Shown piece after piece: positions 44,627-55,500 of a stretch of DNA of 64,000 bases. The notes under the pieces are model-generated. The model made no database searches, was not told the DNA's origin, and saw only the letters and a list, made by a program, of their open reading frames with translations. Where the stretch lies: positions 16,028,355 through 16,092,354 of the forward strand of contig NC_049985.1 in the NCBI RefSeq assembly GCF_000003815.2, in the 5' to 3' direction. This DNA is from Branchiostoma floridae. Lineage: Eukaryota > Chordata > Leptocardii > Amphioxiformes > Branchiostomatidae. How positions within the stretch are numbered: the first letter of the stretch is position 1; each line of letters starts with the position of its first letter. The translations under genes were made by a program, and so were the position numbers.

Positions 44627-47600
44627 TCAATATCTCACTGAAAAAAAAAGAGGAAATGCTTAAATGGCAACTTGTCATGATTATGACTTACTTAAAGTTT
44701 GTGTTATCAGTTTTTAAAACACGCTTGAAGGATATCTTTTATAATATTGTTTCAAAGTCTACTTGATATCATTTGGACAGGCCTAGAAATCTAAAAGGAC
44801 AATAAGAAATATCCATTATAACATTTAAACAATAGAGGTGCTCATTATGACACATACTTCATAGATGACCAGAATTCATTTAGAAATGTGTCATGGCTAG
44901 TGTGGTGCGCTACCATTATGGGTACCTTTTCTGGGCCACAAGGCCCATGGGGGTTTAGCACATAATGGAATTTCTTACAGGAGAGACCAAGCCAATGACA
45001 TTATATAACTACAGCTATGGATTATACAACAGCTATGGGTAAGATAGATGGAACGTGACAGCCAAAACTCCATGAATAACCTTGGGGCCCAGAAAAGATG
45101 GCCCATCCCACTAGTGTAGCCCAGATTTTCTGGAATGCCTTGATAGAATTGTGAGCTCACAAGTGTCTGGGAATTGCGGTGTTACCTTGGCAGATGAACA
45201 TCTGCATGAACCCACAGTTAGCAGCTGTCCATTTATTCAGGCGGTCGGTATACCTTGCAACGCCCTTGTAATACTCAACACAATCCTTGGAGTCGCTGTT
45301 GCGTGAACGTGGGTTCCAGGTACTGAAGTCGCCTTCACGCAGAGGACTCCCATCACTCCACTCGTACACTCCCTCCTGAACATGATCCGTCAGCCCAATA
45401 CGGACATAAGTGTTCATACCTGCCACTTTGTTCTTGAGTGTGACCAGGAACTGGTTAGTGGCACTGTCTCGTGGTGTGGCCAGGATGGCCCCATCCTTCT
45501 TACATTCCAACACAGACTCTTCATGGCTCTTTTGGTATGTGAACACTTTGTAGCAGTTAGCTTCAAACAATTTGTAACCTTGAGGACAAGCGCCTGCAAC
45601 AGTGGTAGGGGAGGTTGTCTTGTGAGCCGTGGTTGCCATGGTGGTTGTTGTGGCAACAGGAGTGGTTGTCATGGGAGCTGTGGTTGCCATGGTAGTTGTT
45701 GTGGCAACAGGAGTGGTTGTCATGGGAGCTGTGGTTGCCATGGTAGTTGTTGTAGCAACAGGAGTGGTTGTGATAGGAGTTGTGGTTGCCATGGTGGTTG
45801 TTGTGGCAACAGGAGTTGTTGTCATGGGAACTGTGGTTGTCACGTTGGTTGTTGTAGCAACAGGAGTGGTTGTCATGGGAGCTGTGGTTGCCACGGTGGT
45901 TGTTGTGGCAACAGGAGTGGTTGTCATGGGAGCTGTGGTTGCCATGGTAGTTGTTGTAGCAACAGGAGTGGTTGTCATGGGAGTTGTGGTTACCATGGTG
46001 GTGGTTGTGGCAACAGGAGTGGTTGTCATGGGAGCTGTGGTTGCCATAGTGGTTGTTGTGGCAACAGGAGTGGTTGTCATGGGAGCTGTGGTTGCCATGG
46101 TGGTGGTTGTGGCAACAGGAGTGGTTGTCATGGGAGCTGTAGTTGTCATGGTAGTTGTGGCAACAGGAGTGGTTGTCATGGGAGCTGTGGTTGCCATGGT
46201 AGTTGTTGTGGCAACAGAAGTGGTTGTCATGGGAGTTGTGGTTTCCATGGGAGTTGTTGTGGTAACAGGAGTGGTTGTCATGGGAGTTGTGGTTTCCATG
46301 GGAGTTGTTGTGGTAACAGGAGTGGTTGTCATGGGAGCTGTGGTTGCAATGGCGGTTGTTGTGATTGTGGAGGTTGTCACAGTTGTTGTGGTGATAACAG
46401 TTGTGGTTGCCATGTTAGAAGTGGTTGCTTCAGTGGTAGTGGCAGCCATCTTAGTGGTAGTGGGAGTCATGGCCGATGTGGTTTCTTTGGCAGGAGCACT
46501 CATAGTAGAGGTGCCTGTCATGATGTGTGTAGCTGTCAGGGTGGACAAATACAAATGCAAATGCCTTATTATTTGGCAGTGTTATTCCCCACCTACCAAT
46601 AGGTAAGCACAATGTGGGGGTTATATTCCCATGGTATGCAAAGCAATGAATAGCTAGCAAGTAGTGTACAATATTTTAAAACCCATTTCTATTTGGATAA
46701 GGTTGTTTGTTATCCCACAAGTAGCACTGAAATACGTTACGTTGGTCCTGTCCTTGGTGCTGAAATACATTACAATAACATCACAGTGCCGGCTGTGCTT
46801 GTTTTGAAACCTAGCACCAGACATACTTGGGAAAGTAAAATACCTGTTGCTGTGGTTCTCATTTGCATGATGCCCCGTCCTGAGATACAAAGCGAGCTAG
46901 CCTGTACAGCCGGTGTGTTGTTTTGGTGGTTTTCTGTCAGGGCCTGAAAAAAACACTCGACATTGTTGAAATATAATCGAGTTTCAATAACTTATTTTCT
47001 ATGGAATGTGGTAGAAAGAATTTCCAACTTCATATTTTGGTAACTGCAAGTTCTCCGTAAAATCTGTTGGTCAAGCGGTCAACAGCGATGTAGCAATTAT
47101 TTTCTTACATCTATTGTCTGCTCAATAAACAATCCATTCATTCATTCAAGTACAAGAGAATATAGAAGAGAGGCCTGGGTCACAGGGGTGCATAGACCAA
47201 AATGGACGGTAGGAGGTACGTCGTTCAAAACAAATCACCCAATGTGTGAAAACAATTAGTAGAACCTTCATTTCGCTGCGCAGTGTTCACTAGTGGATAC
47301 CAAAGAAGTAGGCTACTCTTGATTCCTATCCCTCCTGACTCATCCTTAGCCTATTCTATAGGTGTTTTTGTTTTGTTTGGCGTTTTCCAACTGTTTTCTA
47401 ATTGCTCTGCTTTTTTACATGGTCACTTGGTCAAAATTCTCTGTGCCACCAAGAAGTTCATGGGTTGAAGTTACGATTTAGTTTGACCGCAAAAGAACAT
47501 GCAAGAAAATTGTGCATGTCAACCAAGAAAAGAAGAAGACTAGCCCATTCCTATAGGTAAATAAAATATAGATAGTTTACGTTGTAGGGAGAGCCGTTCA

Positions 47601-50305
47601 GGCACAAGGCGAGTAGGACTCCGATTATGACCACGGTTGTCATGGCGACGCACAGAACGACACAGTAGAACACTCGGGACCGCACGATCACGTGACAGGT
47701 CTTCCTCCAATCGCTCCCTCCCTCGGCGCCGTCGTTCTCCTTGGTACCGGTAAGGGGCTCTAGACAGATAACACCATCCGAAAATAGTTTCATCTGATCC
47801 GGTTGGTAGAATATAGGATATATGAGAATTCTTTTTGCACAACCAACAGGTACTTACATTGCTTACGTTTCGATGTCTCTCAGACACCTTCGTCAGAGCT
47901 TCTAACTGCAGTTTTGCTTCTCACCGCTATATGTAACCGATATAGGTGGTCCTTTTTCGGTGAGAAAACAATCTCCTATAGATAACACCATAACACTAGT
48001 TCTACACAGTTCAAGACATCGGTAAACGCAAAAGCTCAAATAAGCTATGTTTCGTTGACGGTGATCGTTAAGTGATCAAAACTGGAAATTGTGTGACCAT
48101 TGAAATAATGAATTTCATGATTGCAAAGGAATGACTGCAAGATGTAAAAGCATGATTCAGAAGACAACAATAAACATAAAACGTCAAAGAATTCGTTCTT
48201 TATCTATGAAATTCGTTCAGCGATCTGTGAAATCTCTGGTCATTCAGTACGTGGTCGTTCAGCGATTATAGGTTCTAGAGGAAAGTTAACACCAGGAAAA
48301 ATACCCAAGGATCAGAAATTTAAAGCGCCAACAAAACTTAAGAAACTTGATTGCACTTAAACAACAGACATATCCTGACTAATAATAATTGCTTAATTCT
48401 TTTGATACAGTTCATCTTTATCAACATACATATGTATCTTATGTGTACATTCTTCTTTTAAGCATTCATTACCGTTGCAAGTTCTATTCAACGTACCAAC
48501 TATTGTCACGTCATATGCACTTGATGTGTATACTTCATTTTGAAATATCACATGCCAAGCCAGGAGAAATATAGCTGAGTATGAGTCTTAATCTACTCTA
48601 CGAAAAAATATGTAAATTTCGCACGCTTATTAGGGCCTTAACACTGAAATCGAATTAGCATGAATCAAGCAGAACCAGCCGGAATGAAGTATTTGCAAAA
48701 TCCGTTCCACATTCGGGGCCAATCGGGTTATAATTTCTACACACGACATTGGATTACGCCGTCTGATGACGTCAGCATTTCCCGAAGTGCACCAGGATCC
48801 GGAAAGACTTCAAAAAGCAAAAGCTATGGCGATTCTGAATTGATTTTTTTGTTTTCAATTGTAGCCTACATTGGTTTCCTCTATATCATTGTGCACAATG
48901 TGCAATTTGGAGACATTTTTTTAAGATTGACATAATCATAATGCCTTCAGCACAAGTAATAGAGCACATGGCTACAAACTGTAAGTTGATTGTCTACAGG
49001 ATCAATCATAGTTTGTAACATTACTACAGCCCAGGATGAGCGTTAAATGCACAAGGCCACAAAGGATCACAAAATTATATACTCCCAACATTACCACAAT
49101 ACATGTAGTACCTTGTCAACAGTGTGCCATGATGTAATGTGCTATGCCGTTGTGTCCATGTTTGATGTGTGTGGATATCAGGATGTTTCCTCACCGTTAC
49201 TGCCACAGCAAGATTCTTCATCTTCTTCAACAGAGATTCGGCTTGACGCCTTCTTTTCTGCGTTCGGGTCCTCATGAGGGGTGCCTTCCTGCTTGTCATT
49301 GCTCCCGTCACCTTCTGTAGGCTGAGGATGTTTGGAGTCGTCATCTGTGGCGCTCTTTGTCCCATCTGCAAGCTCGGATTCGTCCTCTTTTACGCCAGGG
49401 TCTTTTGTGGAGATGCCTTTCTCCTTAGTCTCGCTCCCTTCATCTTCATTTGACTGGGAATGTTTTAGGTGATCGTTTTCGCTCTTTCCCCCTTCTGCGA
49501 GTTCGGAGTCCCCATCACGAATGAAGCCGCTGTCGGCTGATTTGACGCTCCCACTGTCCAACGATCCTTGCTTGAGTAGATTCATGTGATACATAGGTAT
49601 ATCATCGCAGTCTAGGTTCGCTTCCTCGCGGATGGGCCCTTCAACGGCGTGTAGGCTACCATTCTCGGTTGAAGGAGCATCTAAATCTTCTTCAAGTTCT
49701 TGTTGATTGGGCACGGCAGGGTGTTCTTTTTCGTTGCCCTCTGCATGCTGGTTGTCGCGGCCGAGAATTGAGCCATCCGGAGGCCAGACGATATCTGTTT
49801 GTGTTTCCTTGTCGAGTTGGGGGGTACTTGTGCGGTTAGCTTCTCCGTTGTTACCGTCTGCAGGTAGGTCTTCCTTGGGTTGGGCTGTTTGCCCGGCCGC
49901 ATGGTTTTTACTCTCTGGGGGTTCGTCCGATTCCTTTTTTGACCCTCCCTGTTTCCCTCTGGAAAATTCTTGATGCGGACCGTCGGTGGTGTCGTTTTTG
50001 TCGTCACAATTTTCCATGTCAAATTCACCATTTTTGTCAAGTTCACCAGAGCCTGGTTCGTCCGGCTGACCCGCATGTTTGGAGCGTTCTACACTTGCCC
50101 TGTCCTCGGTGCTGGGTGGGTGATCTACCCGCTGCGCTGCCGATGGAAACGCGTGGTATATATCATCTACCCGGTGCCTCTCACGGGTCCCATTTTGGGA
50201 CTCATAACACCCGGCGCTGTCCTCTTCTGTAGACCTCACCACGTCTTCAAACTCATCGTCTGTGATGATAGGACAGGCACGGAACTCCATAGCGAAGAAG
50301 TCCAT
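44627..50305 (-). CDS. Type II membrane mucin-like C-type lectin, gene 1
   Basis: Exons 5' to 3': 50305-49195, 47759-47581, 46943-46844, 46532-45186, 44637-44627 (TGA; this exon runs on to 44588). Phases join without a stop (915 residues). Layout: acidic, hydrophilic cytoplasmic region of about 370 residues with YHAF and YHMN tyrosine motifs; one membrane segment (VFYCVVLCVAMTTVVIIGVL) preceded by basic residues, hence type II; a short linker exon; a Thr-rich stalk of about 300 residues with 17-residue repeats and dense potential O-glycosylation; and a C-terminal C-type lectin domain (CPQGYKLFEANCYKVF to MFICQVRY) with six Cys. The usual calcium motifs EPN/QPD and WND are absent (NKWTAANC), so calcium-dependent sugar binding is doubtful. 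ATG choice between 50305 and 50290 is open; the paralogue favours the MEF start at 50290. Function unknown. Confidence 0.85.
45186..45602 (-). other. C-type lectin domain of gene 1
   Basis: CTLD landmarks in order: CYKVF, ILATPRD, YVRIGLTD (WIGL-type strand), YEWSDGSPL, KDCVEYY, NKWTAANC, MFICQ. Six Cys give the usual disulfide pairs. Residues at the calcium-site positions are not canonical. Confidence 0.9.
45629..46345 (-). repeat. 51-bp coding minisatellite (mucin stalk of gene 1)
   Basis: About 13 tandem units of 51 bp encode TTTPVATTTTMATTAPM with small changes; some units are shortened by a codon or diverged. The opposite strand has long open frames through the array (VVVMGAVVAMVVVVATG), which are by-products of the repeat. 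Confidence 0.93.
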
Positions 50306-52390
50306 GATGTTGGACGAACAGAACCGGTGCCAGCGCAGCACCGACCCGTTATGAGAGCTCACACGTTCCGACCGCCTCTCTTAGCATGCTGATTGTCTGT
50401 ATGACGCAGAGGTCGTTTGTTCTTTGATAGCTATGTGGGCGTTAAGTATATGTTTAATCTTATAAGTTAAAGCTTAAGAAGACATAAGAAAAGGGCACTT
50501 GCTAGAACAGTCTTAGACTAATCATTGGAAACGAACGGTTGCGCAACAAGGCATGCACAGGCAGCCAGCGAAGCTCTATGACCTTTTAGGAACAACTTAT
50601 CCATATTTCAAACTCTCTACACTACTACACTCATTATTTATACAATTTACACATCCCTGCCAAGTACAGGAAATTCTGTCTGTCTACCAGGTTCTCACAA
50701 AATAGCCATCAATGTCTACTAAACTTAATCTAAAAATACAAGAACCATATAGTAGTGTAGTATATCTTCTTTGCTTTAGAAAAACAGCAAATAATACATG
50801 GTGAGCTTGACTAAAAGCTCACCATGCTTGATTTGATCAAAGGTATTGAAGGTTGTTGTATAGAGGAGCCTACGCGTACTGTCCGTATAGACTTAGCTCG
50901 ACGTGAAACCTTTTAAGGGATTCGCCTGTGATTTTAACACTTTAAGTATGTTAGTCTTATCTATATGTCACATGTCAACCTTTTATCCTTGTAATTCAGC
51001 TCTTGGGCTGCCGAATTTTCTGTGAATAAAACCAGTTATTTTGTAGCGGGCCGTACACTTACTAAATAGTAAAATGACCCACTTAAATAATATGTATGCG
51101 CAAGGTAGCAGCTACTAAACAACTGTAAAATATTTGGAAACGGTCAGACGTTTCATACAGCAAACGCTATCTTTCGTCAGTGACTACTCAACAAGTATGC
51201 TTATGTAGATGTAATTCTCGGCGTCTTCGCGTGTGCTCTGAAGTTAGGAGTCTTTGCTCTGAAAGAAAACCCTTTGTCGGTTCTGATTTGTCTGCCTCCC
51301 ACACAGTTTCTGGTAACTTTGTTTTGTAAACACAGAGTAGCTAAAGACAGGTTTTAAAGCTCTAGGAACCTGATGCTGTCTGTTTACATACAGACAGTGG
51401 CTACATGGCCTTTCTCACCGTGAAGCCAGTAGGCACCCTTGCGAGTTATGAGGCTGTACTTTAGTTACACTTTGAAAATGAAATGTGTACCAAAACTTTA
51501 TCCAAGCCTTGAGATATTTCTGTAAATGTACATCTTTGAACGTATGGGCTATTAAATTATAGTTACCATGTTGAGTCTGCCCAGGTTGTTTACGTTTATT
51601 GGGGTTTTGATATTTAATTTGGTTCCTGTTTTCTAGTTTGTAGTTGACTTTATATGTAGTTTACCGTCGTTCTTGTTTCGTGTATAAAACTTTTTCATAT
51701 ATGTTTCTTCTTCTTATCTTCTTCTTCTTACATTCTCGTCACCAAGGGTACCTTCTGGTTGAGAGTTTGACAGTTTTGTCTGTATGCACATGCTCTCTTC
51801 ATGTGGAAAGATTGGAGAACGCCCTGGTCACTGTAAGAGAAAATATGTATTATCAATGCCTATAGTACCTAGGTACAAATCTCAATATGAAAGCTGCCAC
51901 ATATGATACATGTCCATTCGATATTTTAGACGATGAATTGTTTTTATTTTTTACGCTGCACTTATTGTTTGCCATGCGGGGGTAAGATAGCCTGGGTACC
52001 ATCCGATTTCTACCGGGGCTCCTTACACTCGCTTCCCTAAACAAGTGCTTTTAAAAAAAGCTGGCGTTTCGTCTACGTTTATGAGTGTGAACTGTCTTTT
52101 TCTTGAAGTAAAATCTGTTAGAAAAAGTCACTCAAGGGCTGTTGCGTCTATAAGAAAAATTGTTATTTTGGAAAGGAGTACTGTTTAATAGCTGGTCTTG
52201 GCTTACAACTTTATTTTAAATGTACAATAAGTTCATTATAAAATCTATCAATATACTCAGGTACTTATGTACACTTGAAAAAGCACCATCAGCACTGTGA
52301 CAAGATTCTATCTAAATTGACTACCAAATGTCAAACAAATATCCAAACCAATTAACAGCTACCTCATCTCTATTATACTGGTTTCCGCAT
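50306..52390. other. Region upstream of lectin gene 1
   Basis: No gene supported. It holds an inverted fragment of the GTCTGACCGTTT repeat at 51130-51190, a TCTTCT microsatellite near 51707-51735, and a repeat end at 51985-52040 (GGTACCATCCGATTTCTACC, GGGAAGCGAGTGTAAGGAGC on the other strand) that recurs inverted at 57680-57735. The promoter of gene 1 should lie at its left edge; none was recognised. Confidence 0.5.
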
Positions 52391-52539
52391 TTACAACATT
52401 TCTTCCTTGTTTTCCTGGATAATTTTGCTAATATTCATGAAAATTTCCATACTTTTGTGTCGAGCGGTGTGGCTTTCCACATCCGTGTTGTCTGAAAACT
52501 TCTGAATGAAGTCGATACTGAACAATGAAGCATTTGCTA
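52391..52539 (-). CDS. Candidate terminal coding exon (possibly of lectin gene 2)
   Basis: Acceptor TTTCTTACAG| at 52540 opens a phase-1 exon of 48 codons ending in TAA (VANASLFSIDFIQKF ... KIIQENKEEML). The phase matches the donor of the lectin exon at 58631, which needs a phase-1 acceptor. The C-terminal half looks helical and charged. It is 6 kb away across a repeat-filled interval, so it could belong to another gene. The peptide was not recognised. Confidence 0.35.
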
Positions 52540-55500
52540 CTGTAAGAAAGGATCGCTGTTTTTGATGGAGTTTCATGCAAACAACATCAAGAGCCTCTGT
52601 TTACATCATGAATAGTAGTTTAGTGGCGAGTGTTTTGCGAGAATCATCTTACCGCGCATAGGAGCCGCTGCACGGTATTTCCATTACCATGAACAGAAAA
52701 ATTCGAATGCCGGGTTTGGAATCTATGAAGTCCTGTTCATAAGACAAAGGCCTTGCATATATAAAATGAATACTAGAATAAATAAAAAATGATATATACA
52801 AGTATAATATCAATAAATGAATAGAATATTTATATATTATCTTCAATATTTAAAAAGAAAAAATCCACTCTCGGTTTCGATCCAGGGACTTTCGGATCTG
52901 AAGGAGATTTGAGCTTTACGTGTATTACATGTGAGTGTACATTATGCTTTAACCTCACTACATAGTATTTATGTCGATTTTCGGTCGCTTTCTTGATAAA
53001 ATCATTGTTTTTCTTGTGCAATCTTGTGGAATAGATGTTATATGCAAGTATACCGAAGTCACGGGTTCCGCACTGGGCGCCCAGTGCGGAATTCGTGGAG
53101 AAACTGGCGTCGGCACTCGGGGCCCAGTACGAAAGAATCTTCCGCACAGGATTTCCAGTGCGGAACGGCTTTGTTCGAGTGCTGAAGACCCGTCAGCGCT
53201 GGAATTCCAGAGCTACACCTTGTCTCGGCACTCGTTTTCCAGTGCCGAACTCCGTCCAGCACTCGGTTTCTAGTGCCGAACTCCGCCCAGCACTCGGTTT
53301 CTAGTGCTGATCTCCGCTCAGCACTCGGTTTCTAGTGCGGAAGGGTGGTTCAAAGGTTGTTCAGCACTTGTTACCCAGTGCGGAGGTCTTTGAGCACTGG
53401 ATAACCGAGTGCCGATCTACCTAAGTCACGGGTTCCGCACTGGGATTTCTAGTGCTCGGTGACTTTTCGGCACTAGAAGCCGAGTGCTAAGACCACTTCG
53501 GCACTAGAAGCCGAGTGCTACTATCATTTTAAGACCGTTAGCACTGGGTTTCCAGTGCTCGCGTCCAAATCGTTACTCAAACACATAGTTGACATGCAGC
53601 AGCGCCTACTAACCTTCGGACGGTCACTTACTCAGTATTTTAAATCAATTTTGCCCTAGTCTTGTCTCTGTCGGAACTCGAAACAGCATGTGTGTATCAT
53701 ACGCTACATCCTACATGTATATAGTGTTATGTATATGATGACCTCATGTCAACAGTATCCTATTTGTCCTGAATTAGTCCTCGGCCCCTCCGTTATGAAG
53801 TGATGCGGAAATCGTCTGGAGCCTAAAGTCACCTATGCGCTGAGACGACCGCATTAAGCGGGCGTCCAAAAACCGCGCAAAGCAGAAAACTTGTCGAGGG
53901 CTGGGCGGGTGGGTCGCTTCAGGCTCCAGACGTAGCCGGAGGGCCACAGGAGGACTGACAGTTTGACATCTCTTAGTATTGTGGGGTCAAAGGGCAATTT
54001 CGGGACCAATGACTAATCAGGTTAAATAGTATCCTATTTGTCCTGAATTAGTCCTCGGCCCCTCCGTTATGAAGTGATGCGGAAATCGTCTTCCGCCTTT
54101 GCCCTCTCTGACTTTGGAGCCTTTCCTCTCCTGTCCCCTAATACCTCCCTACAAAGATACTTCCTTAAGGTACCTTCTCGCTCCTTTCCTCTCCCTGTCT
54201 ACTCTTTCAAATCACTCCCTGTCTTTATCCCTCTCTCATCTTCCCATCCTTATCTTCGCTCTATCACCTTTCCTCTCCCCTTACTCATATGATTCCTTTC
54301 TTACTCCTCTCGACTTGTCCCCCTCACTCATCTTGCTCTTCTTTGAACTTTTATCACTAACGTTACATAAACCACACATTCCTAAGTATTCACACTCGTT
54401 TTCCCAACACTGATCATACCCACTCCAAATTTACACAGCGATTCAAACATGAAGGAAAAACAGACATAACTGAACCGTGCTCTGTACTGCATCTGGTAAG
54501 TCATCACTGTGCGACACAAAAATCATTTATACGCAGACGCACATCAGGCTGCTCACTTCTGTCCTCACAGCCCGTTTCCCGCGCACACCCTTTAGCCAGG
54601 CCTCAGTCCGGCGACGATACTCACGCACTTCCGCCTAGCAAATCATCCAGCCTCCCGCGGAAACCCATCGCACTGGATTTAGTTACAAAATGTCATGGAA
54701 GAACGTACATGACTTCCCGAATCATTCAGCCTTCCGCGGAACCCCTTCGCGCTGAATGATGTCACAGCAAATCACGAAAGAAAATAAACGAGCACAATTT
54801 CTCGGATCGTCCAGCCTTCCGCGGAAACCCTTCGCGCTGGATAACGTCACACCATGCTGAAAATACGACTGCACACTTCTCGGGTCATTCAGCTTACTGC
54901 GGAACCCCGTCGCACTGAATGATATCTTGCTGTGCTATAAAAAAGGCGTCAAACCAAAGACGTTCTTGGTCAGACCAATCTCAAAACAGGGTTACTCGAT
55001 TAGTTCCTAACCATCCAGCATCCCGCGGCACCCCATCGCACTGGAAAACGACATGTCAAAATCCATCAAGAAAAATAGGGGAAAAAATGACTTACAGTCC
55101 GTTCCTTGAGCTGTCGGCGGGGTTAGCTGAACTGACCGGCAGGGGCTGGGCGGTGTCGGGGACCGGAGCGCCAGTCGACCCTGATCCTCTGACCGCTGTC
55201 CCTTGTAGCACTGTGCCCTGAAGCCGCCTCCTCAGGTTCCCTGGTATTTATTATCTCACAACTTTATTCAGTACAAAGAAAACATGGTTCACAACATAAA
55301 ACATCACAGCCTAACAGGTTCCCTGGCGCGTCTTGACCCCTCTCTGCTGCTAAAGCTTGTGCAGGCCACCAACGGGTCCTATCGGGCCGCACATCTGGCG
55401 AGGTTGATGATGGCGTGTCCCGGAGCTGGGTGGTGGTGTGTCCCTCGCATCCCTGTTGTTGGAGGGGGAGAGCGTCAGACCTGTATGAACAACACGTGAA

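Noticed and set aside
45382-46606. Long plus-strand frames (Cys/Gly/His-rich, and VVVMGAVVAMVVVV repeats)
   Set aside because: They are antisense to the Thr-rich mucin array of lectin gene 1. Low-complexity repeats without stops keep several frames open; only the minus frame continues into a recognisable lectin domain.
54074-54413. Ser/Leu/Pro-rich plus-strand frames
   Set aside because: They follow from the pyrimidine-rich strand bias of the transposon interior (CTCTCC runs), not from a coding gene.
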